DNA from: Chryseobacterium shigense
Lineage (GTDB): Bacteria > Bacteroidota > Bacteroidia > Flavobacteriales > Weeksellaceae
Assembly: GCF_014207845.1 (NCBI RefSeq)
Contig: NZ_JACHLC010000003.1
Coordinates: 124,001-188,000, forward strand
DNA: 64,000 nucleotides
Direction: 5' to 3'
The notes beneath the pieces are model-generated. The model was not told the DNA's origin. It did no database searches and saw nothing but the letters and a program-made list of their open reading frames with translations. A program made the position numbers and the translations under genes. Each line of letters opens with the position of its first letter. Position 1 is the first letter of the stretch. This document shows, in pieces, positions 52,718-62,270 of the stretch.

Positions 52718-53797
52718 TTAGTTATACTGATTTTCGTAGTATTTCTGGTAATCACCGCTGGTTACGTTCTCAAGCCATTCTTTATTCTCAAGATACCAGT
52801 CAATGGTTTTCGAAAGTCCTTCTTCAAAAGTTACAGATGGTTTCCAGCCTAAATCTTTATTAAGTTTGGTTGCATCAATGGCGTAACGCTTATCGTGCCC
52901 CGGTCTGTCTTTTACGAAAGTAATTAATTTTTCAGAATAACCTTCCTGTTTTCCAAGTTTGGAATCCATTTGCTTGATCAGTTCTTTTACAAGATCAATA
53001 TTCTGCCATTCGTTGAAGCCTCCGATATTGTAAGTTTCACCGGTTCTGGCTTCATTAAAGATCTGGTGGATACCTTTTGCGTGATCTATTACAAATAACC
53101 AGTCTCTTGTATATTTTCCGTCACCGTAAATTGGCAATGGCCTTTCATTGATGATATTTGAAATACAAAGCGGAATCAGTTTTTCTGGAAAATGATTCGG
53201 CCCATAATTGTTTGAACAGTTGGAGATGATGAACGGCATTCCGTAAGTATTTCCATATGCTCTTACCAAATGATCGGAAGCTGCTTTTGATGCGGAATAT
53301 GGAGATTGCGGATCGTAAGCGGTAGTTTCCAGGAAGAAACCTGTTTCACCAAGGCTTCCATATACTTCGTCTGTAGAAACGTGGTAGAACAAATTGGTTC
53401 TTTTTTCGTCAGGAAATCTTCCGTGTGTATGATCCGGATTCAAAGTCCAGAATTCTTTACACAAATTAAGAAGGTTGGCGGTTCCGTTTACGTTCGTATT
53501 GATGAAGGCCATAGGATCCGTGATGCTCCTGTCTACATGGCTTTCTGCTGCCAGGTGTACTACTGCATCAGGATTGTATTTTTCAAATACCTTTCTTAAT
53601 TCTTCAGGTTTTGTAATGTCTGCTTTTTCGAAAACATAATTAGGTTCATTTTCAATGTCCTTAAGGTTTTCCAAATTTCCGGCATAGGTAAGTGCATCAA
53701 GATTAATGATGGTTGTGTCCGGGTTATTTTTTACAAATTCCCTTACAACGTGAGAACCTATGAATCCGGCGCCACCGGTAATAATTATATTTTTCAT
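52718..53797 (-). CDS. rmlB: dTDP-glucose 4,6-dehydratase
   Basis: RmlB of 359 residues. GGAGFIGSHVV (8-18) binds NAD; VSTDEVYGSL and YSASKAASDHLV give the catalytic Thr/Asp and Tyr-xxx-Lys; NYGPNHFPEKLIP and GDGKYTRDWLFV are standard. It makes dTDP-4-keto-6-deoxyglucose, the branch point for rhamnose and the amino sugars. No RmlC/RmlD genes lie in this window, so the Fdt/Qdt branch is the visible outlet. Confidence 0.98.
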   Translation of the reverse strand: MKNIIITGGAGFIGSHVVREFVKNNPDTTIINLDALTYAGNLENLKDIENEPNYVFEKADITKPEELRKVFEKYNPDAVVHLAAESHVDRSITDPMAFINTNVNGTANLLNLCKEFWTLNPDHTHGRFPDEKRTNLFYHVSTDEVYGSLGETGFFLETTAYDPQSPYSASKAASDHLVRAYGNTYGMPFIISNCSNNYGPNHFPEKLIPLCISNIINERPLPIYGDGKYTRDWLFVIDHAKGIHQIFNEARTGETYNIGGFNEWQNIDLVKELIKQMDSKLGKQEGYSEKLITFVKDRPGHDKRYAIDATKLNKDLGWKPSVTFEEGLSKTIDWYLENKEWLENVTSGDYQKYYENQYN

Positions 53798-53798
53798 A

Positions 53799-55337
53799 TT
53801 AGTTTATATCCTGTTTATAATTATGAGTATGTAGTTTAATGATTGTTTTTATTCTTGTCAAATCAAAAATGTCTCCTTTGGAAACAATGTTAACATCATC
53901 AAATAGTTCAGATAAATTTTTGTTTTTAATGAGGTTTTTATTTTCAACATAACTTTCGAAAACACCGTTGTTTTTCAAAAAATCAATATCTGCTTTTCTA
54001 TGCCCTGGTCTTGATCCTGTTCCTCCATAGTTTTTGGTATAATAGGTAACGAATGGACTTGCTAAACCCATCGGATCCAGGTAATATGCATTATACTGGT
54101 TGTTTGAAACCATCAGAGGCTCATGAAGCATGGAATAGCAATAATCTACAAAGGTAACTTTGGGATTAGGTTTAATATACCGAAACTTCATTTCCGGAAA
54201 ATTGCTCGGAGGTTTGAGGTAAAACGCTCTCTCGTCCGATACCCAATATCTTCCTTTTGTTAGTTTGTCCTCATATAGTTTTATCACGGGAAGAAAATAA
54301 AATATAATGCCTGCAACTATCAGTCCAGGAGTATAAATTTTAAAGAAATTATTTTTATACTCGCTGAGGTTTCTTTCTGCAATAAATTCTATGATGGTGA
54401 TAATACATAACGGGATTAGCGGGGTAAATAGTCTGCCAAGCATATAATCTCTTACTATAAAAATATATATCAGGTAAGAAAAGATACCTAAAAATATTCT
54501 TTTGTTTGCAATAAAAGATGTGTATAATCCTAAGATTATGATTAGGAACATCGGTTTGCTCTCAAATAGATTTTTTCTGGAGTAATATAATGATTGATTA
54601 AAATCAAGATTAGCTTTAAGATAAAAGCTATTGGGGAAGATATTGCCAAAATATAAAAATGAGAAAACAAACCAAAGAATTACAATGAGAGCCATGATTT
54701 GAAAACCCGGTGTGATTTTATTCCTGAATAAATAATAAAGCATTGTAGGTGCTATTATCAGTAAAAAATCATATCTGGTCAGAAAAACAAGTGCTGCTGC
54801 AACAGGTAACCAAAAAATTGTCTTAGAATTGCCCGGAGACATAGCTAAGATAGCAAAAGCTGAAATGACAAAATAGGACAAAGAATTTTCTAAGCCGCTG
54901 GTGCTGTAGTGCAGAAAAAACTTTGAAAAAAATAAGAGTATAAAACAGAGTCCCAAAATAATAAGTTTTGAGATGTCCAGCTTTTTGCTTTTTGAATAGG
55001 CAAATTTTAAAATTAAAAAGAATGTTGCTCCCGAAAATAATAAATTAATAAATATTGGGATTGATAATATTTTATTTTCAGAAAAACCAAATAAATTTAA
55101 AAATAGGTCTGATATATACGTTAAAGGTATAGATAGTAATGTAAATAATGGTGATGTTGATACATAGGTGCGTTCTGCAAAATTCCAGACAAGCCCAAGC
55201 CCATTAATTACATTGTATGATTGATAAACAACAGATAAACCGTCTGAAGAAACCCACCTGTAATGATAGGCCAGGGCTAGATAAATCAAGCCAATGGTAA
55301 CCATTAGCCAGAATTTGAGGTCCTTAATGAAGTTCAT
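53799..55337 (-). CDS. Multi-pass membrane glycosyltransferase, GT-C, AftB-like
   Basis: A protein of 512 residues with about eleven hydrophobic helices. The first loop contains RWVSSDGLSVVYQSY with Asp32, and GLGLVWNFAERTYVSTSPLFTLL; later LHYSTSGLENSLSYF. This set recalls the GT-C fold of AftB-type arabinofuranosyltransferases and relatives, which use a polyprenyl-phosphate-sugar in the periplasm. A C-terminal soluble part has TFVDYCYSMLHEPLM. It is next to Ugd and RmlB, one base from rmlB. Identity as GT-C is likely; the sugar is unknown. Confidence 0.72.
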   Translation of the reverse strand: MNFIKDLKFWLMVTIGLIYLALAYHYRWVSSDGLSVVYQSYNVINGLGLVWNFAERTYVSTSPLFTLLSIPLTYISDLFLNLFGFSENKILSIPIFINLLFSGATFFLILKFAYSKSKKLDISKLIILGLCFILLFFSKFFLHYSTSGLENSLSYFVISAFAILAMSPGNSKTIFWLPVAAALVFLTRYDFLLIIAPTMLYYLFRNKITPGFQIMALIVILWFVFSFLYFGNIFPNSFYLKANLDFNQSLYYSRKNLFESKPMFLIIILGLYTSFIANKRIFLGIFSYLIYIFIVRDYMLGRLFTPLIPLCIITIIEFIAERNLSEYKNNFFKIYTPGLIVAGIIFYFLPVIKLYEDKLTKGRYWVSDERAFYLKPPSNFPEMKFRYIKPNPKVTFVDYCYSMLHEPLMVSNNQYNAYYLDPMGLASPFVTYYTKNYGGTGSRPGHRKADIDFLKNNGVFESYVENKNLIKNKNLSELFDDVNIVSKGDIFDLTRIKTIIKLHTHNYKQDIN

Positions 55338-55339
55338 CT

Positions 55340-56650
55340 TTAATAAATTGTTTTTCTACCTATACTTTTATAGTGGAATCCATTTTGTTCAGGGACTTCC
55401 AACGGGTACATGTTTCTTCCGTCAAAAATGACTTTATTCTTCATTTTCTTGGCCATCAGTTCAAAATTCGGATTTTTAAACTCAGGCCATTCCGTAGCAA
55501 TAAACAGGACATCTGCATCTTCAAGAGCATCATACATTCCTTTGGCATACTGTATTTTGTCACCGATAAGTTTCTGTACATTACTTTCTGCTACCGCATC
55601 ATATGCAGCAATTTCTGCACCTTTTTCCAGTAAAAGAGCAATATTGTCTAAAGAAGATGCTTCTCTGATGTCGTCTGTGTTAGCTTTAAAGGCCAATCCC
55701 CACATCGCAATTTTCTTTCCTTTGATATTTCCTCCGAAATATTTTTCGATCTCTGAAACCAGAATTACTTTCTGGGCAGTATTTACTTTTTCTGTAGCCT
55801 CCAGAATCTGGAAATTAAAGTCTTCCTGTATCCCGGATTTTATAAGGGCTTTTACATCTTTAGGGAAACAGCTTCCACCATATCCGATACCCGGGAATAA
55901 GAATCTGTGACCAATTCTGTCGTCACTTCCCATTCCTAGCCTTACTTTATCTACGTCAGCCCCTACTTTTTCACAGTAATTGGCAATTTCATTCATGAAT
56001 GTGATTTTCACAGCAAGGAATGAATTGGCTGCATACTTCGTAAGCTCTGATGATTTCTCATCCATAAAGATAATCGGGATTCCCGTATTGGTAAATGGCT
56101 GGTAAATTTTAGCCATGATACCTTTTGCTTTCTCGGAGCTGGCGCCTACCACTACTCTTGACGGGTTCATAGAATCTTCCACAGCAAAACCTTCTCTCAG
56201 GAATTCCGGGTTGGAAACTACGTCAAAAGGGATATCCGTTTTAGAAGAGATCACTTCTCTTACTTTGTCAGCAGTTCCCACAGGAACTGTACTTTTATTA
56301 ACGATGACCTTATATTCCGTCATCATTTCTCCGATATTGTTGGCAACCTGAATGACATATGAGAGATCTGCAGATCCGTCTTCTCCCGGCGGTGTTGGCA
56401 GCGCAAGGTATATAACTTCACTTTTGTCCAAAGCTTCCTTAAGATCGGTGGTGAAAAATAATCTTTCGGATTGAATGTTTCTTAAGAACATTTCTTCAAG
56501 GTTCGGCTCATAGATGGGAACTACGCCGTTTTTCATACCTTCAACTTTCTTTTCATCAATGTCAACACAGTATACTGAATTGCCAAGTTCTGCCAGGGTA
56601 GTACCTGTTACCAGCCCTACATAACCTGTTCCTACAATTGTTATATTCAC
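55340..56650 (-). CDS. ugd: UDP-glucose 6-dehydrogenase
   Basis: With a GTG start at 56650 the protein has 436 residues, the usual size. NITIVGTGYVGLVTG binds NAD; FLFPGIGYGGSCFPKDV holds the catalytic Cys; NPEFLREGFAVEDSMNPSRVVVG is the Ugd motif. It oxidises UDP-glucose to UDP-glucuronate, the source of uronic acids in the glycan. An ATG at 56698 would put 16 odd residues in front and lies upstream of the -7 box at 56683-56676, so GTG is preferred. Confidence 0.95.
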   Translation of the reverse strand: MNITIVGTGYVGLVTGTTLAELGNSVYCVDIDEKKVEGMKNGVVPIYEPNLEEMFLRNIQSERLFFTTDLKEALDKSEVIYLALPTPPGEDGSADLSYVIQVANNIGEMMTEYKVIVNKSTVPVGTADKVREVISSKTDIPFDVVSNPEFLREGFAVEDSMNPSRVVVGASSEKAKGIMAKIYQPFTNTGIPIIFMDEKSSELTKYAANSFLAVKITFMNEIANYCEKVGADVDKVRLGMGSDDRIGHRFLFPGIGYGGSCFPKDVKALIKSGIQEDFNFQILEATEKVNTAQKVILVSEIEKYFGGNIKGKKIAMWGLAFKANTDDIREASSLDNIALLLEKGAEIAAYDAVAESNVQKLIGDKIQYAKGMYDALEDADVLFIATEWPEFKNPNFELMAKKMKNKVIFDGRNMYPLEVPEQNGFHYKSIGRKTIY

Positions 56651-56675
56651 AATGTTTATGTTTTTAAATTCACGG

Positions 56676-56683
56676 CAAAAATA
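56676..56683 (-). promoter_or_regulatory. Predicted -7 box for the ugd-rmlBA side of the glycan locus
   Basis: On the minus strand TATTTTTG followed by CC matches TANNTTTG, 25 bases before the GTG start at 56650. No correctly spaced -33 TTTG was found. It would drive the start of the long minus-strand glycan region. Confidence 0.45.
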
Positions 56684-56758
56684 ATAAAAATACTTCATTG
56701 TCCTGCTTAATTTATCATAATGAAAGAATTAAGGTACTGAGTTGATAACTAAGCAGGT

Positions 56759-56789
56759 TTTGCTTTTTTAGAAAAAATGCGTATATTTG
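56759..56789 (+). promoter_or_regulatory. Strong promoter of the rimP-nusA-infB operon
   Basis: TTTG at 56759-56762, 19 bases, then TATATTTG at 56782-56789 is a complete match to the Bacteroidetes promoter consensus. Transcription should start near 56795, giving a leader of about 70 bases to the rimP ATG. Confidence 0.8.
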
Positions 56790-56814
56790 CAATGGATTTA
56801 CAGGAAAAAATGGG

Positions 56815-56839
56815 AAGGCTTCGGAAGAAAGCCTTTTTT
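56815..56839 (+). terminator. Terminator-like hairpin in the rimP leader
   Basis: AAGGCTT at 56815-56821 pairs with AAGCCTT at 56829-56835 over a seven-base loop, followed by a run of T ending at 56839. It lies between the promoter and the rimP start at 56868, so it could attenuate the operon. A shorter competing pairing, CTT/AAG around 56819-56827, lies within it. Confidence 0.6.
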
Positions 56840-56867
56840 CGTACTGGTAAATCAAGATATTTAATGT

Positions 56868-57335
56868 ATGGAGTTTAAAAAAAGAATTGAAGAATTATTA
56901 AATGAATTCCTTGAGAACAGGGAGGATTTGTTTCTTGTAGATCTTAAGATTTCTGCAGGAGATGATATTACTGTGATCCTGGATGGTGATAATGGAGTGA
57001 CTCTTCAGGATTGCCTTGATGCAAGCCGGGCCATAGAGTTTAATATGGATCGTGAAGAGCATGATTTCAGCCTTCAGGTAATGTCTGCAGGACTGAGTGA
57101 GCCGATGTCTGCCCCAAGACAGTACAGGAAAAATTTAGGAAGAGAAATAGAAGTATTGCTGAATGATTCTTCCAAAATTGAAGGTGAGCTGGCCAATGCA
57201 GATGATGAAAAGATCACACTTATTTTACGCTACCGCAAACCGAAAGATATCGGGAAAGGGAAAGTGGATGTGGAGGAAGAAAAAGAAATTCCTTACTCCG
57301 AGATAAAAAAGGCATTAGTAATAATTAAATTTTAA
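56868..57335 (+). CDS. rimP: Ribosome maturation factor RimP
   Basis: A protein of 155 residues needed for 30S subunit maturation. It has the two-domain RimP layout: an N-terminal alpha/beta half with VTLQDCLDASRAIE and a C-terminal SH3-like half with VMSAGLSEPMSAPRQYRKNLGREIEVLL. First gene of the conserved rimP-nusA-infB operon; 15 bases separate it from nusA. ATG at 56868 chosen because homology begins directly there. Confidence 0.96.
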   Translation: MEFKKRIEELLNEFLENREDLFLVDLKISAGDDITVILDGDNGVTLQDCLDASRAIEFNMDREEHDFSLQVMSAGLSEPMSAPRQYRKNLGREIEVLLNDSSKIEGELANADDEKITLILRYRKPKDIGKGKVDVEEEKEIPYSEIKKALVIIKF

Positions 57336-57350
57336 AAGAAAAAAGAATAG

Positions 57351-58586
57351 ATGGATAATATAGCGTTGATTGAATCCTTTGGTGATTTTAAAGACGAAAA
57401 AGGGATCAGTAAGATTGATCTTATGGCGATTATTGAAGACTCACTGAAGACTCTTCTCAGAAAGAGATATGATTCGGATGATCATTTTGATGTAATTGTG
57501 AACCCTGATAAAGGAGATTTTCAGATATTTTTAAATAAAACGATTGTAGAAGACGAAATGTCTGAAGATGATGATCTGGAAATTGAACTTTCTGAAGCTA
57601 AGAAAATAGACCCTACTTTTGAGGTAGGTGAAGATTTTACAATGGAAATTCCTGTAGCTCAGTTGGGAAGAAGAAATATCCTTACCTTAAAGCAAATCCT
57701 GGCGACAAAACTTCAGGAGCACAATAATGCAATGCTTTATGAGCAGTTCAGAGATAAAATCGGGGAAATTGTTATCGGAGAAATCCACCACATCCGTCAC
57801 AAACATGTGATCTTATTGGATGATGAGGAAAACGAGTTCATTTTGCCGAAAGAAAACCAGATCCCGTCCGATTTCTTTAAAAAGGGCGAAAATATCAGAG
57901 CTATTGTTGAAACAGTAGATTTTAAAGGTTCAAAACCACAGATTATTATTTCCAGAACTGCACCTAAATTCCTGGAGAAATTATTAGAGCTGGAAATTCC
58001 TGAAATCCAGGACGGAACCATTATGCTTAAAAAAGTAGTGAGAATTCCTGGTGAAAAGGCGAAGATTGCAGTAGATGCTTATGATGACAGAATAGATCCT
58101 GTAGGTGCTTGTGTGGGAGTGAAAGGATCAAGAATTCATGGGGTTGTAAGAGAGTTGAGAAATGAAAACATTGATGTAATTCAGTGGTCTAAAAACCCTG
58201 AAATTATGGTAAAAAGAGCTTTAGGAAATGTTACCATCAATAAAATTGACATCAACGAGGAGGCAAACTATGCATTGGTTTACACCCCGGTTGAAGAGAT
58301 TTCCAAAGTGATCGGAAAACAGGGACAGAATATCAGACTGGCTTCCTGGTTATCCGGATACGAAATAGATGTTTACAGAGAATCCAGCGAGGATGACGAT
58401 GTTGATTTGAGAGAATTTAATGACGATATTGAGCAGTGGATTTTGGATGAATTTAAGAAAGTAGGTCTTACTACTGCAAAATCAGTATTGGATAAAGATA
58501 CTGAAAGCCTTCTGAATATGGTAGATCTTGAAGAAGAAACCATTGAAGACGTAAAACGAATTCTGAGAGAAGAATTTGAAGATTAA
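57351..58586 (+). CDS. nusA: Transcription termination/antitermination factor NusA
   Basis: NusA of 411 residues. N-terminal RNA-polymerase-binding domain (1-130), an S1 domain (about 135-200: IGEIVIGEIHHIRHKHVIL), KH1 with GACVGVKGSRIHGVV and KH2 with VIGKQGQNIRLASWL. It ends with an acidic tail (about 350-411) that lacks the two full AR repeats of E. coli NusA, normal for Bacteroidetes. Acts on RNA polymerase in pausing, termination and rRNA antitermination. Confidence 0.97.
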   Translation: MDNIALIESFGDFKDEKGISKIDLMAIIEDSLKTLLRKRYDSDDHFDVIVNPDKGDFQIFLNKTIVEDEMSEDDDLEIELSEAKKIDPTFEVGEDFTMEIPVAQLGRRNILTLKQILATKLQEHNNAMLYEQFRDKIGEIVIGEIHHIRHKHVILLDDEENEFILPKENQIPSDFFKKGENIRAIVETVDFKGSKPQIIISRTAPKFLEKLLELEIPEIQDGTIMLKKVVRIPGEKAKIAVDAYDDRIDPVGACVGVKGSRIHGVVRELRNENIDVIQWSKNPEIMVKRALGNVTINKIDINEEANYALVYTPVEEISKVIGKQGQNIRLASWLSGYEIDVYRESSEDDDVDLREFNDDIEQWILDEFKKVGLTTAKSVLDKDTESLLNMVDLEEETIEDVKRILREEFED

Positions 58587-58662
58587 GATTTTAATGAATT
58601 TTAATAAACAGTAAAAAGAAATACTTTAATTTTAAGAATTAAAAAAATAGTAAATAATATAG

Positions 58663-61614
58663 ATGCCAAAAATAAGATTAAATAAAGCGGTTAAGGAATT
58701 CAATATTTCGATGTCCAGATTAGTAGAGTTTTTACAGTCAAAGGATTTCGAAGTTGAAAGCAATCCTAACGCTCAATTAGAAGAAGCGGCATATTCTGCA
58801 TTGGAGGCTGAGTTTGCCAAAGACGGTGAACAGCGAAAGGCTTCCCATGAGGTGGTGATTACCAAAGTTCCGGAAGAAAAACTGGAAATTGAGGAAAAGA
58901 AAACCCCTGAAGTAATAAGAGCTAAAGCAAACAAACCGGAAACTAAAATTTTAGGTAAAATAGATCTTGAATCTAAAGCTCCCGAAGTTGAAGAAGCTCC
59001 TGCGACACCTGCGCCTGTAGCAGCACCGGTTGAAGAAAAGAAAGAAGAAGTTGTGGCCGAGCCGGAAGTTAAAGCAACTCCTGAAAAACAGGAATTCAAA
59101 GTTCTGGATAAAATTGATCTGTCCCAAATAGAATCCAGGAATAGACCTGTAAAAAAAGATAAACCCAAAATGGAGGAGAAAAAAGAAGAGGAAAAACCGG
59201 CAGAACCTGTGAAAGAAACTCCAAAACAGCCAGAACCTGTTGAAAACAAGGTTGAAGTTCAAGAATCTACTGAATCTGATTCTCAGGAACCACAGAAAAT
59301 AGAAACCGTTTATCAGAAACTGGATGGTCCTAAGATCGTTGGTGAAAAGATCGACTTAACACAATTTGCGCCAAAACCCGGTGCAGGTGCTAAAAAGAAA
59401 AGAAAGAGAATTGAAAAACCCGGAGGCCCGAATAACCAACAAGGTCAGGGAAATAACCAAAACTCAGGAAATAACAACAACCAGGGAGGGCAGGGAAATC
59501 GTCCACACAATAATGGAGGCCCTGGAGGAAACCGTCCGCAAGGTCAGGGAGGCCCTGGAGGAAACCGTCCACAAGGACAAGGAGGCCAGGGAGGTAACCG
59601 TTTCGGGAACAACCAGGGTAACCGTCCTCAAGGTCAGGGAGGCGGATTCAAAAAAGGTCCGGGTGGAAACAACAACAGGCCAGGACAAAGAACCATGCCT
59701 GTTGAGCTTACTGACGAGCAGGTTAAAAACCAGATCAAAGAAACTCTTGAAAAGCTTACCAATAAAGGAGGTAAATCTAAATCTGCAAAACACAGAAAAG
59801 ACAAGAGAACATATCGTAGAGAACAGGATGAACGTCAGCAGGAGATCGATGCTCAGGACAGAACATTAAAAGTTACCGAATTCATCACAGTAGGTGAACT
59901 GGCTAGTTTAATGAACGTTTCTCCTACAGAAGTAATCTCTGCTTGTTTCTCCCTTGGAGTAATGGTAACCATGAACCAAAGATTAGAAGCTGATACCTTA
60001 TTATTGGTAGCTGATGAATTTGGATATAAAATTGAATTCTCTGATGCTGATCTTGAAGAAAGCGATGCAGAAGACGAAATCGACAACGAAGAAGACCTTC
60101 TTCCAAGAGCACCAATCGTAACCGTAATGGGACACGTTGACCACGGTAAGACATCCTTACTTGACTACGTTAGAAAAACCAATGTTATTGCCGGTGAATC
60201 AGGAGGTATTACCCAGCACATCGGAGCTTACAACGTAAAATTAGAAAACGGACAAAGAATTACATTCTTAGATACACCTGGTCACGAAGCGTTTACCGCG
60301 ATGAGAGCCAGAGGTGCCCAGATCACCGATATTGCAATTATTGTAATTGCTGCCGATGATGATGTAATGCCTCAGACGAGAGAAGCAATTTCCCACGCAC
60401 AGGCTGCAGGAGTGCCAATGATCATTGCGTTGAACAAAGTGGACAGACCAAATGCGAATCCTGACAACATCCGTCAGCAACTTTCAGGAATGAATATCCT
60501 GGTAGAAGAATGGGGTGGAAATGTTCAGTCGCAGGAAATTTCTGCAAAGTTTGGTAACAATATGGATGTTCTGTTGGAAAAAGTATTGCTTCAGGCAGAA
60601 ATGCTTGATCTGAAAGCTAATCCGGACAGAGCCGCTCAGGGTGTTGTTATTGAAGCTTCATTGGATAAAGGAAGAGGATATGTTGCCACTATGCTGGTGC
60701 AAACAGGTACTCTAAGAGTAGGAGATTATGTAGTTGCAGGTAAAAACCACGGTAAAGTAAAGGCTATGCTTGATGAAAGAGGTAGAAGCCTTAAAGAAGC
60801 AGGTCCTTCAATTCCTGTTACTATCTTGGGATTAGACGGAGCGCCTACAGCAGGTGATAAGTTCAAGGTATACGCAGACGAAAGTGAGGCTAAAACCATT
60901 GCCAATAAGAGAGAGCAGTTGCAAAGAGAACTTTCAATAAGAACCAAGAAACATACTACGCTTGAAGAACTTGGAAGAAGAATTGCTTTAGGTGAATTCA
61001 AAGAACTTAACATTATTCTTAAAGGTGATGTGGATGGTTCCGTAGAAGCACTATCCGATCAATTACAGAGATTATCTACAGCAGAGATCAACGTAAATAT
61101 TCTTCACAAAGGAGTAGGGCAGATCACTGAATCTGATGTTAACCTGGCTACTGCATCTGATGCAATTATTATCGGATTTAACGTAAGAGCCGGTGCTAAT
61201 GCTAAAGATTTAGCAGATAAAGAAGAAATCGAAATCAGAACATATTCAGTTATTTATGCCGCAATTGATGAGGTTAAAGAAGCGATGGAAGGTATGCTTT
61301 CTCCTGAGATTAAAGAACAGGTAATTGGTAATGTTGAAATCAGGGAAGTATTCAAAATCTCTAAAGTAGGTACCATTGCCGGATGTATGGTTCTTTCAGG
61401 TAAAGTAACAAGAAGCTCTAAAGTGAGAGTACTGAGAGACGGTATCGTTAAATTCGATGGAGAGCTGGAAAGTTTAAAACGTTTCAAAGATGATGTAAGA
61501 GAAGTGGCCAAAGGTTACGAGTGCGGATTGAACCTGAAAGGTTATAACGATATTGAAATCGGAGACATTCTAGAAGTTTACGAAGAAGTAGCTGTTAAAA
61601 AGAAGCTTAAATAA
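58663..61614 (+). CDS. infB: Translation initiation factor IF-2
   Basis: IF-2 of 983 residues. N-terminal IF2_N domain ([22 protein letters not shown]), then a long Pro/Glu/Lys-rich part, then a Gly/Asn/Gln/Arg-rich repeat region (about 250-345), a second IF2_N motif ([20 protein letters not shown]), and the GTPase domain with G1 GHVDHGKTS (about 488-496), G3 DTPGHEAF and G4 NKVD. The C-terminal half binds fMet-tRNA. It is the last gene of the operon and is followed by a strong terminator. Confidence 0.98.
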   Translation: MPKIRLNKAVKEFNISMSRLVEFLQSKDFEVESNPNAQLEEAAYSALEAEFAKDGEQRKASHEVVITKVPEEKLEIEEKKTPEVIRAKANKPETKILGKIDLESKAPEVEEAPATPAPVAAPVEEKKEEVVAEPEVKATPEKQEFKVLDKIDLSQIESRNRPVKKDKPKMEEKKEEEKPAEPVKETPKQPEPVENKVEVQESTESDSQEPQKIETVYQKLDGPKIVGEKIDLTQFAPKPGAGAKKKRKRIEKPGGPNNQQGQGNNQNSGNNNNQGGQGNRPHNNGGPGGNRPQGQGGPGGNRPQGQGGQGGNRFGNNQGNRPQGQGGGFKKGPGGNNNRPGQRTMPVELTDEQVKNQIKETLEKLTNKGGKSKSAKHRKDKRTYRREQDERQQEIDAQDRTLKVTEFITVGELASLMNVSPTEVISACFSLGVMVTMNQRLEADTLLLVADEFGYKIEFSDADLEESDAEDEIDNEEDLLPRAPIVTVMGHVDHGKTSLLDYVRKTNVIAGESGGITQHIGAYNVKLENGQRITFLDTPGHEAFTAMRARGAQITDIAIIVIAADDDVMPQTREAISHAQAAGVPMIIALNKVDRPNANPDNIRQQLSGMNILVEEWGGNVQSQEISAKFGNNMDVLLEKVLLQAEMLDLKANPDRAAQGVVIEASLDKGRGYVATMLVQTGTLRVGDYVVAGKNHGKVKAMLDERGRSLKEAGPSIPVTILGLDGAPTAGDKFKVYADESEAKTIANKREQLQRELSIRTKKHTTLEELGRRIALGEFKELNIILKGDVDGSVEALSDQLQRLSTAEINVNILHKGVGQITESDVNLATASDAIIIGFNVRAGANAKDLADKEEIEIRTYSVIYAAIDEVKEAMEGMLSPEIKEQVIGNVEIREVFKISKVGTIAGCMVLSGKVTRSSKVRVLRDGIVKFDGELESLKRFKDDVREVAKGYECGLNLKGYNDIEIGDILEVYEEVAVKKKLK
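59420..59690 (+). repeat. Gly/Asn/Gln-rich low-complexity repeats inside infB
   Basis: The region encodes repeated units such as [11 protein letters not shown] and GNRPQGQGG, repeated at the DNA level at about 59515-59640. It links the N-terminal part to the core of IF-2. Likely disordered and Arg/Gly-rich, perhaps RNA-binding; prone to length change by slippage. Confidence 0.85.
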
Positions 61615-61636
61615 TAGTTTTTTAGCTAAAAATATA

Positions 61637-61668
61637 AACCACTTTTTTATAAAAGTGGTTTTTTTTAT
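61637..61668 (+). terminator. Rho-independent terminator after infB
   Basis: AACCACTTTT at 61637-61646 and AAAAGTGGTT at 61651-61660 form a ten-base-pair stem with a four-base loop, followed by eight T residues. It ends the rimP-nusA-infB operon. Confidence 0.95.
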
Positions 61669-61860
61669 TTCTTTAGAATTTGTATAATTTTTACTGATTG
61701 ATTTAATTGTTTTTTAACTTGATAATTTAAGGAAAGAAGGGTTATCATATAATTGTTTTTTTAGCAAGTCGATTAGCAAATTTTAAGCTGAGAATTTAAT
61801 AATTATATGATCGAATCTTAAAGTTAAAGCAAGCATTGAAAATACGCTGAATAAAACATA

Positions 61861-61878
61861 AGACACTGAATAGTGTCT
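61861..61878. repeat. Inverted repeat, possible operator
   Basis: AGACACT, GAAT, AGTGTCT forms a perfect seven-base inverted repeat with a four-base centre. No T tract follows, so it is not an obvious terminator. It lies 410 bases before the SusC-like gene. Confidence 0.4.
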
Positions 61879-62209
61879 AGATGTCAGCCCGTAAATGCAA
61901 TTAGAATACATAATAAGAATATAACGCTTAATCAACAATTAAAACTAAATAATTAATTTGTGTTTTATAAATAGATGAAATTCATCTTTTTTTATAGTAT
62001 TTTTCTAAGATTATTTCAGTTTTTATTAATTTATATTTATTCTAAATAATATTTTTCAAATTGATAATAATTTGTTAAAAAAAATGACTTGTGTGAAAAA
62101 AAAATATTTATAGTAAATGAAGGTGGATATTATTGTTTAATCTGAGGTATTTCACTGAATGGTTAAAAACAATATGTAAAACGAAGCTATAGCTTATATA
62201 ATGACTCCA

Positions 62210-62241
62210 TTTGTGAGTGTTAATATTTATTAACATATTTG
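62210..62241 (+). promoter_or_regulatory. Predicted promoter of the SusC-like gene
   Basis: TTTG at 62210-62213, 20 bases, then CATATTTG at 62234-62241 (one mismatch to TANNTTTG). The ATG follows 29 bases later. Confidence 0.5.
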
Positions 62242-62270
62242 CTAATTAAAATATATTAAAATTTGTTAAT

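Larger units (their letters stand above)
61669..62270. other. Intergenic region upstream of the SusC-like gene
   Basis: Very AT-rich gap of about 600 bases with no supported gene. It contains an inverted repeat (61861-61878) and, near the end, a promoter-like pair for the SusC-like gene. The length of the gap is typical upstream of TonB-dependent receptors, but I see no anti-sigma/sigma genes here. Confidence 0.5.

Noticed and set aside
56792..56878. 28-codon ORF (MDLQEK...) overlapping the rimP start
   Set aside because: Its ATG coincides with the expected transcription start, so it would need leaderless translation; the hairpin reading explains the region better.
58773..59249. Ser/Phe-rich ORF of 158 codons opposite infB
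   Set aside because: The low-complexity composition mirrors the Glu/Lys/Pro-rich part of IF-2 on the other strand.
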